Positions 9,905 to 19,100 of a DNA stretch of 64,000 nt are shown piece after piece. The stretch is taken from assembly GCA_900119535.1 (NCBI GenBank), contig FPJT01000008.1:1-64000 (forward strand), in the 5' to 3' direction. The notes beneath the pieces are model-generated. The model saw only the letters and a list, made by a program, of their open reading frames with translations. It was not told the DNA's origin and ran no database searches. The DNA is from Ruminococcus sp. XPD3002 (lineage in GTDB: Bacteria; Bacillota; Clostridia; Oscillospirales; Ruminococcaceae). Position numbers and translations under genes: made by a program. Position 1 is the stretch's first letter. The number at the start of each line of letters is the position of its first letter.

Positions 9905-10576
9905 TCAAATTGTCACATCCACTACCTTCACAGCACGGATCATCGGACTGGTATTGTCGGTGATTGCTTTCCATGCAAGGTAATACTCTCCTGCACTGAT
10001 ACCGCTGCACTCATGCAGTACATTGACATAGTTGCCCACAGTGCCGAGCCAGCCGAAAGGAACTGCAATAGCACTATGATTCTGGATCGATTCATAGATA
10101 TATCTTGCAGTTTCTGCTGAAGATAACTGCTGATTGTTTTTCGGAACAAGCCACATCTCACCGATATCCGTAGCACCCGACTTATAGCTCATCATGATCT
10201 TTCTATTGATGCTGATGTGAACAGGCTCAACACACATCGTATAAATGGTCTGCCCCCAGTTGAAATCTGGCTGATTGTAGTAGATCGCGTATCCGTTCTC
10301 TTCGCAGCAGAAATGCTGATACGATTCTGTAAAGCCGGACAGACTGCGGTAGCCGTCATTGTAGAAGGTATAGACCTTTTCACCGTAGTCATGGAGCGTG
10401 TCAATAGAAGCCCTGAACAGCGTGACATCCGGCTTTGCCTGCGGAATTTGCAGCACCTTCGGAACAAGGTTATTCAGCTTTTCAGTCTCCGATGCCTGCA
10501 CGCCCATTGCTACAAGGTTCCTTGCAAGCTGATCGCGCTGATTGTCTAGCTCGGTCAGATAGTTTCCGATACTCAT
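9905..10576 (-). CDS. Phage tail-tip accessory protein, function unknown
   Basis: A 223-residue protein between the fibre gene and the holin. The N-terminus (MSIGNYLTELDNQRDQLARNL ... LNNLVPKVLQIPQ) is a helical segment like the start of many baseplate or fibre-tip proteins. The rest is Tyr/Gly-rich and looks beta-structured (YTFYNDGYRSLSGF, GEMWLVPKNNQQLSS). Its ATG overlaps the fibre gene's end by 4 bases, so it is probably made together with it as a receptor-binding or fibre-capping protein. No enzyme motif is visible. Confidence 0.65.
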   Translation of the reverse strand: MSIGNYLTELDNQRDQLARNLVAMGVQASETEKLNNLVPKVLQIPQAKPDVTLFRASIDTLHDYGEKVYTFYNDGYRSLSGFTESYQHFCCEENGYAIYYNQPDFNWGQTIYTMCVEPVHISINRKIMMSYKSGATDIGEMWLVPKNNQQLSSAETARYIYESIQNHSAIAVPFGWLGTVGNYVNVLHECSGISAGEYYLAWKAITDNTSPMIRAVKVVDVTI

Positions 10577-12075
10577 GCTGTCACCTCCACAATATTGGAC
10601 AGTGCCTCCTCCACTCCGGAGAGTGCATTTTCCACAGCTTCAAGGCGGGTGTAAATATCCGTGATAGAGGTCTTTGCACCCTGCATATCATAGAGAATTT
10701 CCGTCTTGAAACGCTCGAACACGCCCTCATTGACACCTACACGCTCATTCAGGTTCATTGCTGCGGTGTATGCTTCGTTCCATCTGCTCACATGGGATTC
10801 CGTGATGGAGTTGAGCGTTGTGAGGTTATGATGCCAGTGTGCCTGTCCGATCACCGTTGCGATAGAAGCCATGTCATCGAGCATTTCCTGCGTAATGCCG
10901 TCCAGAACAGCTTTATTGGCATGGGAATGCGCCTGTGCCGAAACCTCGCTCAGTCCTGTGGACAGCCCATGCAGTGCGCCTGCGGTCGAAGCCTGAAATG
11001 CAGCCTGATCACGCATATACTGCTCCGTGATCGTATCAAGAACAGCCTTGTTGTCATGTGTATGCCGCTGTGCATTCAGTGTCAGGAGCGCCTCGTTGAT
11101 CGTCTGGATGTCATACTGCGTACTGTCCTCAAACTGCTGCAAGCCTGCGAGATCGGAGAAAAGTTCCGGTGTCAGGGCATCGAGAGTGACCTTGTTTTCG
11201 TGGGTATGGGCTGTGTTGCTGAAATTGTTGACCATTTCAAACAGCGTGTGGATCTGCTCTCGCGTCCAGTCCTCAAAGGGCGGATATTCCGCAATCGCAT
11301 CGATCATTGCTTCAGTGATGCGGTCAAGCACAGCTTTGTTATTATGCGTGTGTGTGCTCGGTCTGAGGTTCTCCACGGCTTCATTCAGTGTCTGAAGCTC
11401 ATAGGTCGTGCTGTCCTCAAACTGCTGCAAACCGGAAAGGTCAGAGAACAGTTCCGGTGTGATGCTATCGAGCGTTGCTTTGTTATCGTGTGTGTGTGAT
11501 TCCTCCGCAACAGGTGCGATCTCACGCTCGATAATGGTCGTGACCTCGGAGGTTTTCGGGTATTCCGACATATCCGGTGTAATGCCGTCCTTGCCGTGCA
11601 GGGATGCCAGCCACTCCTCCTCGGTGCCGACATAGCCGTGTTCCACAGCAATCTCATAGGCACTCTTACCGTCAAGACCGTGTTCAGCGTCCTCGATACG
11701 CTTCAGAAGCTGCGTATACAGATCCGGTGTCGGCGGGATAGGCGGTTCATCACCTTCAAATCCGGATTCACGGATATTCAGTGTCACAGGAACAGTTGTC
11801 GCCCTCACAGTCGTATCTGATTCCGTATCATAGCCGAACACTGCCTTTTTCACCGCACCTGCGTGAAGCTCCGCAGGCAGGTACAAGGTTGTTCCCTCTG
11901 TGCCGAGTACAACGGAATACACCTCATCGCACTGCGAAAACTGCACCACCTTGTGAAAACGCTTCCAGTCACCGTCAAATGTGAATTTGAACTGCACATA
12001 CTGGATCTGATGGTCTGCAAGAATCTCTCGCTCCACGATCTCAATGCTCTGATTCTTTACAAGGAATTTCCACAT
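10573..12075 (-). CDS. Tail fibre / upper baseplate protein with HxH repeats
   Basis: A 500-residue tail protein. The N-terminus (MWKFLVKNQSIEIVEREI ... FTFDGDWKRFHKVVQF) resembles baseplate-upper/BppU-type domains that attach the fibre to the baseplate. A short collagen-like or hinge part follows (DGKSAYEIAVEHGYVGTEEEWL, HGKDG). Six repeats follow, each beginning with an HxH block such as HTHDNKATLDSITPELFSDL or HTHNNKAVLDRITEAM, spaced about 35-60 residues apart. The C-terminus is a coiled coil. The HxH motifs may bind metal ions, as HxH pairs do in the T4 long tail fibre tip. It overlaps the LRR-fibre gene as TAATG. Confidence 0.85.
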   Translation of the reverse strand: MWKFLVKNQSIEIVEREILADHQIQYVQFKFTFDGDWKRFHKVVQFSQCDEVYSVVLGTEGTTLYLPAELHAGAVKKAVFGYDTESDTTVRATTVPVTLNIRESGFEGDEPPIPPTPDLYTQLLKRIEDAEHGLDGKSAYEIAVEHGYVGTEEEWLASLHGKDGITPDMSEYPKTSEVTTIIEREIAPVAEESHTHDNKATLDSITPELFSDLSGLQQFEDSTTYELQTLNEAVENLRPSTHTHNNKAVLDRITEAMIDAIAEYPPFEDWTREQIHTLFEMVNNFSNTAHTHENKVTLDALTPELFSDLAGLQQFEDSTQYDIQTINEALLTLNAQRHTHDNKAVLDTITEQYMRDQAAFQASTAGALHGLSTGLSEVSAQAHSHANKAVLDGITQEMLDDMASIATVIGQAHWHHNLTTLNSITESHVSRWNEAYTAAMNLNERVGVNEGVFERFKTEILYDMQGAKTSITDIYTRLEAVENALSGVEEALSNIVEVTA

Positions 12076-13454
12076 TATTCTTCACCAACTTTCCACTCAT
12101 GATTCTCTGCATTCCATTCCATAAATCCGTCAAGGCACTGGATACGGGTAAGCCCCGACTGTCCGACCTCCATGCCGCCTTTGCCGTCCCAATTGTTCTG
12201 CTTTGTGATCGCTGCCCAATCCGCAAGACTGCCTTCGTAAGTGATTGTTTCAAGTGCGCCGCAGTAATTGAAGCAGTGTTCACCGATTGTTGTGACCGTG
12301 TGCGCCATTGTAAAGCTCGTGAGAGCTGTGCAGTTAACGAACATAAAGCCGCCAATCACAGAACCTTCATAACGGACGGAGGTTAGTCTCGTACAATCAC
12401 GGCAAGCATACTTTCCAACCGTCGCTACATTATGAGGAACTGTGAGAGAATTAAGAGCGGCACCCCAGAAAGCACCACCGCCGATTGTTGTAACGGCATC
12501 TGGAATTGTAATGCTGTTCAGCTTTCCGGCTGCACTCGGATATTCATCTGCAGGCATAAATGCACCGCTGCCGATCGAGGTGAGTGATGTCGGGAGAGAT
12601 ACAGATTCCAGATTCAGACAGCGTTCAAAGGCATCCTCACCAACGGTTGTAATGCCTTCGGAAACAACAACTGATCTCACTGCATCGTTTCTGTAGAACG
12701 GCGAACGATTGGATTCGAGGTCGTAGTCATACATTGCGCCAGTGCCTTTCACAAGCACCTTTCCGCTGGAATAGAGTGCATAGTACGCATTTTCGCCGCA
12801 CTGACCAGCGGCAATGATATCGCCAATATCCTCGATCTCCGCTTCCAGCTCTGCCACTCTCGCCGTCAGTTCAGCGACCGTATCGTTATATTCCTGCATC
12901 TCCGCCGTGATCTGCGCCATCTGTGCCAACATATCCGTCACCTTGCATTTGCCGAGGATACACCTGCAATAGCCGCAGACGTTCCTGTCCTCACGGTAGT
13001 CGTACCAATCACGCTCTGTGAGAGATTCAGCCCCCGGATTCAGGCGCACCGCATACATCAGCAGGCGCACATGGTCTGCATCCTGTGGAATAGACGGAAG
13101 CTGTGGACTCTCCGCAGGCGTTCCGGGAAAGAGCTTCAGCGTGACGCTGCGGACTGCCTCCGTGGTATCCAGATAAATGCAAATACCCACATACCGAGGA
13201 AGCGACTCGTCCTGATAAGAACTGAGGTCGATGCTGTATCTCGCATCGTTGATGAAATAATGCCCGTTGATCCACGCCTTACCTCTGCCAACTGTGACCT
13301 TCAGCCCGGAAGATGCGGCTGTCAGCTTGAAGCAGTCGCCGTAATTGTCCTGAATGCCGTTGCAGATGATGCTGCCGAGGTAGTCACAGAAATTCTCCGC
13401 AGTATAGGTGCGGTCAAGACCTTTTGAATTGAAAAATCCGCTTGAAAAAGCCAT
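12075..13454 (-). CDS. Phage tail fibre with BspA-type leucine-rich repeats
   Basis: A 459-residue structural protein. The N-terminal half (MAFSSGFFNSKGLDRTYTAENF ... GRGKAWINGHYF) is a common siphovirus baseplate/fibre block. A coiled coil (about residues 180-215) follows. The C-terminal half is a run of BspA-like (LRR_5) repeats: VSEGITTVGEDAFERCLNLE, VSLPTSLTSIGSGAF, ITIPDAVTTIGGGAF. ATG 13454 has AAGGAG 6 bases upstream; the reading frame continues to 13463, but that start has no ribosome site. LRR domains bind proteins or glycans, so this is a likely receptor-binding protein. The repeat type is otherwise bacterial. Confidence 0.88.
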   Translation of the reverse strand: MAFSSGFFNSKGLDRTYTAENFCDYLGSIICNGIQDNYGDCFKLTAASSGLKVTVGRGKAWINGHYFINDARYSIDLSSYQDESLPRYVGICIYLDTTEAVRSVTLKLFPGTPAESPQLPSIPQDADHVRLLMYAVRLNPGAESLTERDWYDYREDRNVCGYCRCILGKCKVTDMLAQMAQITAEMQEYNDTVAELTARVAELEAEIEDIGDIIAAGQCGENAYYALYSSGKVLVKGTGAMYDYDLESNRSPFYRNDAVRSVVVSEGITTVGEDAFERCLNLESVSLPTSLTSIGSGAFMPADEYPSAAGKLNSITIPDAVTTIGGGAFWGAALNSLTVPHNVATVGKYACRDCTRLTSVRYEGSVIGGFMFVNCTALTSFTMAHTVTTIGEHCFNYCGALETITYEGSLADWAAITKQNNWDGKGGMEVGQSGLTRIQCLDGFMEWNAENHEWKVGEE

Positions 13455-13459
13455 AAAAA

Positions 13460-14569
13460 TCACTCCTTAAATGTCGGTGTCAGGCTGCGCCCGTTCTGGT
13501 CAAATGCTTCTATCATGCCGATAAGCTGCACTTTCGGTTGGATCATTCCGAAACGCTTATGTTCTACGGTCACATAATCACCGACGAAATAGTCACGGTT
13601 GTAGACATACTGCGTGCTATCCGCTGCAATCTCCGATTCCGATGCAGTTTTCGGATCGACCAGCTTTTCAGAGCCGCGGGTTTTCAGCAGTGCGATATAC
13701 TGCTCCTCGGGAATCGGCACAGTCTCGCCCTCGACCTGTTCCTCCTCTGAGATATCCTTCGCATCCACATATAGTTCGTAGCGTTCGAGATAGGTCGGCT
13801 CATCAGAAACACAATATGTGGTATGTTTTCGCTCCCAGCCCTCACCGTGACCATAGATATAGGCGAAGTTGCGAGTAACAGCAGAATCAGAAGCATATGA
13901 GAATGACAGCAGATTGCTGTAGGCATCAGAGAAGATAATATGCGGATTATCTTCCTGCATCAGACTTCGGTCTGCGCCTTCTGCAAGGTCAAGCACCATT
14001 TTGTAGGTTTCACCAACAGCCTTCACAAGTCGGATATTTGCAGTGCCGCCGATCTTTTCGCAGATGGTATACACCCACTCCATTAGATTTTCGTAGGATA
14101 CCTGCAGCGTTGTGGTCTGCTCCCAGCAAGCACCCGATACTGCGCCGAGTGATAAGCCCGGAATGCGGCGGTTATCATTGAGAAGCGTATTCTGCCTGAC
14201 AATATCATGCACAATTTCGCTGTATGCCTTCTGCGCCGTGACATTATATGTCGGGTGAATGATGCGGCGCTCCAGCAGGCACATGAGAAATCTTCCTTTT
14301 ACGGTCAGATAGTCGCCGTTTTCGGCATCAGTGTCTATCTGCACCGACTCAATAATGCCAAAATGCTGACTGTCATCATCTCTGCCCACGATGCGCCCGG
14401 TCTGAAAAATCGAAAGATTCTCCGGATTGGCGGCGATATACACCTCAAAGCTGCCGCACTGGTAGTATTCGATATCCCACAAGAGCGATGAAAAGCTGTC
14501 ACATACCGCTTCGAGGGTGATCGTCAGGCTGTCCGCTTCAGCATTCATTCTGTAAACTTCAATCTGCAT
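13460..14569 (-). CDS. Siphovirus ReqiPepy6 Gp37-like tail protein
   Basis: A 369-residue tail-tip protein of the ReqiPepy6 Gp37-like family, which takes the place of Tal/gpD-like hub proteins in many Gram-positive siphophages. Seen blocks: EAVCDSFSSLLWDIEYYQCGSFE, GIIESVQIDTDAENGDYLTV, RFLMCLLERRIIHP, ENLMEWVYTICEKIGG, then a C-terminal domain ending with NRDYFVGDYVTVEHKRFG. The last block (GDYVTV..RFG) is conserved in hub domains. It lies directly after Dit, the normal order in siphovirus tails. Confidence 0.88.
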   Translation of the reverse strand: MQIEVYRMNAEADSLTITLEAVCDSFSSLLWDIEYYQCGSFEVYIAANPENLSIFQTGRIVGRDDDSQHFGIIESVQIDTDAENGDYLTVKGRFLMCLLERRIIHPTYNVTAQKAYSEIVHDIVRQNTLLNDNRRIPGLSLGAVSGACWEQTTTLQVSYENLMEWVYTICEKIGGTANIRLVKAVGETYKMVLDLAEGADRSLMQEDNPHIIFSDAYSNLLSFSYASDSAVTRNFAYIYGHGEGWERKHTTYCVSDEPTYLERYELYVDAKDISEEEQVEGETVPIPEEQYIALLKTRGSEKLVDPKTASESEIAADSTQYVYNRDYFVGDYVTVEHKRFGMIQPKVQLIGMIEAFDQNGRSLTPTFKE

Positions 14570-14572
14570 ATA

Positions 14573-15430
14573 TCACACCCCTAGATAAGCATTTGTGTGG
14601 ACGATAGTCACTCTCAGATTTTGCAGTCCCGTGCCACGGAGATAGAACCGGTTCTTGCCCTCACGCAGCGTCAGCCAGGTCGAGCCGGACACAAGCCGGT
14701 TAATGATATTGGTTTTCACACCGCCTCGGTCGAGCGTTACCGTTTTATGACCTGTCTTTGTTGTAACAGTAATGATATCGCCTGCGAGGATGTCGCCGGT
14801 GATTTGCAGATACTCATCTGTATCCGCATTGTACAGAGTGGGTGATCTGGCGTCCTCAAGGGCTTCTATCTGCAAAGTAAATCCTATTTCGTCGCCGTCG
14901 TTGATGATCTCCATGATGTTTTGTGTATTGTATTTGCCCAGTACAAACGGTTCTGGATTGCTTTCAGTCGGGAATGGGAATGTGAATGCACCCGTGATCT
15001 GGCTGTAGTATGCCATGACGGATTCTGTGGAATACCAGTAGATATCTGGACAGAGAATAGAAATTTGTCCGGTGACAAGCTGCTCAAAGTTGCTGACCTC
15101 GCAAGTCTCCACATAGCCCTCGGTAAAAACATCTATGCCTGCTGTCTTGTAGTAGACCTTGACATATCTGCTCGGTTTCGCTACTTTGTATAGCTGGTGA
15201 CGGCGGGCTTCTACACCTACACCACGCATCTCAAAGTGAATTACCACATTCCGCTTTTCGATGAAGGCATTGTTCAAGTAGCTGCCGTCCATGCCTGCGT
15301 AGGAGGAGGTGCTGATCGTTCCGGGCGGAGGCGACAAGCCCTCGACCTTTGCTGTCATATACTGGTTGGCGGTCGTGGTCATGTCAACACGATCACCATT
15401 GGCATTTTCAAGGATAAGTTTGAAAAACAT
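14573..15430 (-). CDS. Distal tail protein (Dit / Sipho_tail)
   Basis: A 285-residue distal tail protein forming the hexameric hub between tail tube and tip. The N-terminal part (MFFKLILENANGDRVDM ... VEGLSPPPGTISTSSYAGMDG) and the block RNVVIHFEMRGVGVEARRHQLYK are typical of the Sipho_tail family. A C-terminal galectin-like domain follows (NDGDEIGFTLQIEALEDARS ... GSTWLTLREGKNRFYLRGTG). GGGGGG-rich sequence forms the ribosome site before ATG 15430. It is separated from the tape measure gene by a VanZ-like gene on the other strand. Confidence 0.9.
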   Translation of the reverse strand: MFFKLILENANGDRVDMTTTANQYMTAKVEGLSPPPGTISTSSYAGMDGSYLNNAFIEKRNVVIHFEMRGVGVEARRHQLYKVAKPSRYVKVYYKTAGIDVFTEGYVETCEVSNFEQLVTGQISILCPDIYWYSTESVMAYYSQITGAFTFPFPTESNPEPFVLGKYNTQNIMEIINDGDEIGFTLQIEALEDARSPTLYNADTDEYLQITGDILAGDIITVTTKTGHKTVTLDRGGVKTNIINRLVSGSTWLTLREGKNRFYLRGTGLQNLRVTIVHTNAYLGV

Positions 15431-15443
15431 GGTTGCCCCCCCT

Positions 15444-15472
15444 TTACTTATTCGGACCGGATATGCTATAAT
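15444..15472 (+). promoter_or_regulatory. Promoter of the VanZ-like gene
   Basis: TTACTT (15444-15449), a 17-base spacer and TATAAT (15467-15472) preceded by TGC, an extended -10. It is a separate plus-strand promoter inside the minus-strand tail operon. Confidence 0.65.
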
Positions 15473-15551
15473 AGAAAAAATGAGCGGAGGCTCTCTGCGC
15501 TAAATCGTAGTTTATCAAGCTATCTGCTAAAGAAAGGAGGAGGCAGTGACT

Positions 15552-16097
15552 ATGATTGAGATTTCCTATCTACAGATGTTTATTTTTATAACTCTCATTT
15601 GGATACTTGTGCGATTCATAATTGCGATCAGATTCATGAAGTTTTCAGTAAAACGCGAACTACAGATGCTTCTTGTCTATATATGCCTTGTAGTTATTGC
15701 AAGATTTGTATACTTTCCGTTACATTTTATTAATGGAAAAATAGGTACACTAACAATTGGATTTTCAAAGACACCGTTTGACATGATAAGCTTAATCCCG
15801 TTCTATTTTCTCTTTGACAGATATGATGGATGGATTATCAATATTATCGGGAACATAGCAATGTTTATACCTGTAGGAATAGTATGGCCTATCTGTTTTC
15901 GCAAGCTTGATAATATCAAAAAAACTGTATTCGCAGGGATTTGTTTTATTATCTTTATTGAGTTGTCCCAATTGCTATGTCCCGCAAGGCATACAGATAT
16001 TGATGACATAATATTAAATACGAGCGGTGTTATGATTGGGGCGTGTGTCATATTTGCTATACGAAAAGCCGCAAATTCTGATATATCGCGGCAATAG
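15552..16097 (+). CDS. VanZ-like membrane protein inserted antisense in the tail module
   Basis: A 181-residue integral membrane protein of the VanZ family. VanZ gives low-level teicoplanin resistance in Tn1546; most homologues have unknown roles in the cell envelope. Four to five hydrophobic segments are visible (MFIFITLIWILVRFIIAI, LLVYICLVVIARFVYF, a segment after PFDMISLIPFYFL, and GVMIGACVIFAIR). The block NIIGNIAMFIPVGIVWPI is a VanZ hallmark, as is LLCPARHTDIDDIILNTSG. AGGAGG (15538-15543) lies 8 bases before ATG 15552. It is more AT-rich than the tail genes around it and has its own promoter, so it looks like a late insertion. Confidence 0.88.
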   Translation: MIEISYLQMFIFITLIWILVRFIIAIRFMKFSVKRELQMLLVYICLVVIARFVYFPLHFINGKIGTLTIGFSKTPFDMISLIPFYFLFDRYDGWIINIIGNIAMFIPVGIVWPICFRKLDNIKKTVFAGICFIIFIELSQLLCPARHTDIDDIILNTSGVMIGACVIFAIRKAANSDISRQ

Positions 16098-16119
16098 GGC
16101 AAGCATAAAGCCCACCCCA

Positions 16120-19100
16120 TCACACATTCAGCGCATTCCGCGTCTGACGATAGATCTCCAGCCGTGACAGCGATTTCGGACTATTATTGGTCTGATTCAC
16201 TGTACGGCTGTTGTCGTTATTGTAGTTGTTTACAACTGTCGTACCGCCTGCGCCTACCATTGCGCCGGTCACGCCGGACATATCCACATTGAAGTCGGAA
16301 TTCATAGCAATAGTCATAGCATCAGCCACGCCGGAAATCGCTTTCTCGACATATTTCTTGCTCTTGTTGATACCGTCAGCCAGCCCCTTCATGAAGTCCG
16401 GCATCCAGGATTCAAATTCTGTCAGAGGTCCCTTATCAGGAACGGAGAAATGCAGATAATCGCTGATTGCTCGCGCTACATCCGCAACTGTATTGATGAG
16501 ATTGCCGAGCATATAGTTCAAACCGTTGATAAGGTTCTGCATGAGGTCACGTCCCCAAGACCATGAGCTGTTGACTTTCTCCATGACAGCCTGATATACC
16601 GCATTCATCGCTCCGGATACTGCATCGCGCACTCCGCCGAGCCTGTCGCCGATGCCGTTTTTGATGTTGTCCCAGATCGACAGCACAGCGTCCTTGACCT
16701 GATTCATCGGGTTCCGGACAATATCCGGCATGGTATTCCAGATCGTCTGCACCACGGATTTAATACCGTTTAGGGCTGTATTTACTACATCCTTCGCAGC
16801 ATTCCACGTTGTCGAGATCACATTTTTGATGTCAAGCTGTCCGGTATTGATGAGCGTTTTCATCGCCGTCCATACCGTTGTCACGATCTTTTTGATACCG
16901 TTCAGTGCGGTTTCAATAACAGTCGCCGCCGATTTCCATGTTGTGGTGATGACTTTTTTGTTGTTTTCGAGCGCGGTTTCAATCACGGACACAATGGTTT
17001 TCCAGCCGCCCGTGATGCCGTTTTTGATCTGCGACATTGTTCCGTCGATTGCAGCATTGGAGTTCGACCAGACCGTTTTCACGGTTTCAAAAACCTGTTC
17101 CATGAAGCCCTGCACCGCCGTCACCACATTGGACAGAGCGTTTTTGATAACAGTGCTGATCGTTTCTGCAAGATTGCCTGCAAAGCCGTTGACTGCATCG
17201 CCGACAACATTTGCATTGGCATTGATACCGTCCGCAAGTCCCTGCATGAAGTCAGGCATCCAGCTCTCAAAATCAACCAGAGGGCCTTCATCCGGCACTG
17301 AGAAGTGCAGGAAGGACTTGATCTTGTTTGCCACGCCCTTTACTGCATCTGCGACCTTGCCGATACAGTTCTTGATGCCGTTGACAATGTTGTTGATGAT
17401 ATCCGCGCCCCACTGAAATGCCTGAGAGCCGAGATTTTTAATGAAGTTTACTGCCGCATTGAAGCCGTTGACGATAGTGTCTTTAATTGCCGTAATCTTT
17501 TCGGTGACCGCTGATTTCACACTGTTCCAGATATTGGAGACAGTGTTTTTTATTGCGTTCATGACTGTGCTGACTGTATTTTTGATGCCGTTCCAGATGT
17601 TGGATACTGTAGTGGAGATTGCATTAAGCACGGATGATATGAATCCGCTGATTGCATTCCACACCGCAGAGGCGACCGCATGAATCGCATTCAGCGTATT
17701 GGTGATGTGATTTTTGATGCTCTCCCAGATAGAGGAGATCACCGACCAGATGGCGTTCAGAATACCAGAGATGAAGCCGGAGATCGCATTCCATACGGTA
17801 GAGATCACATTGGAAATGGTATCCATTACCGTGCTGACAGTCGTGGAGATCGCATTCCAGATCGTTTCAAAAAATGTCCGGATTCCTTCCAGAACGATAG
17901 TTACGACCGCCTTAATGGTCTCCCATGTTGTAGTGATCTTTTCGTGGATCCAGTCCATAACACGGGAAATAATCACATGGATCGCTTCAAAAATCGTCTC
18001 AAACAGATATCTGAAAGCATCTAGCAGCGGAGAGATGAAATCATAAATGGTCTGCCATACAGTTGTGATAACCGACCAGATCGCATTCAGCACCGTGCTG
18101 ATAGCAGTATGAATCGCATTCCAGACAACAGTAATAACCGTCTTAATTAGGTTGATTTTCTCTGCGACGCTGTTGTAAATCGCAGTCCAGATACCGACAA
18201 AGAAATTCTTGATACCCGTCCAGATAGTTGTGAAAAAGTTCTTGATCGCATTGAGGACTGTGCTTACGAAGTTCTTTATACCGTTCCAGATGTTTACAAA
18301 AAAGTTCTTGATGCTCGTCCAGACGCCTACCCAGAAGTCCTTTACTTCACCAAGATCGGTGCCGAAAATACTGCAGATCATATTCAGCGCATTTTTCAGC
18401 GTATCCTTGATGAAATTCCATACAGCAGAAAAGATACCCTTGATGCCGTCCCACACTCTGCTCCAGTCACCGGTAAAGATGCCGACGAAAATATCCAGAA
18501 CACTCAGGATAATGTCTGTCACAGCCTTGAAGATATTTGCAATCTGCTGAAACTGCCCCTCAAAGACCGGTTTCAGGAATTTGCAGAGCCCGTCCCATAC
18601 AGCCTTGATGACCTCGCTGATGTTTTTGAAGTCGAAGCCGAGAGCGTTGATACGGTCAACGATGCCCTGACAGAAGCCGGAAAAGATGTTCTTGATCTGC
18701 TCCCAGATCGCAGTGACCTTATTTCGGAAGTCCTCATTCGTGCGCCACAAATGCACAAAAGCCGCTACCAAAGCGGCAATGACCGCAATGACAGCGACTA
18801 CGGGTGCGGATATACCGCCAATGGCTGCGCCGAAGGATGAAAAGGCGGCTTTTGCGCCTGCGATCATGGAAGGCAGGTTCGCTACAAGCTGCATCAGTTT
18901 GCCAATACCGACCATTGTTTTGCCGATAACAAGAAGCAGCGGTCCCAGTGCCGCCGCCACAAGTGCAATTTTCACGATAGTCTCCTTCGTTGCCGGAGAC
19001 ATCGCATTGAATTTATCAATAAGTCCCTGAATACGGGATACAATAGAACGGATTGCAGGCATCAGGATCTCACCGAAGCTGATTGCAAGCTCCTGCAGCT

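Noticed and set aside
10435-11499. Long plus-strand ORF opposite the tail fibre
   Set aside because: Caused by the GC-biased third positions of the minus-strand fibre; low-complexity Cys/Leu/Arg-rich translation and no ribosome site.
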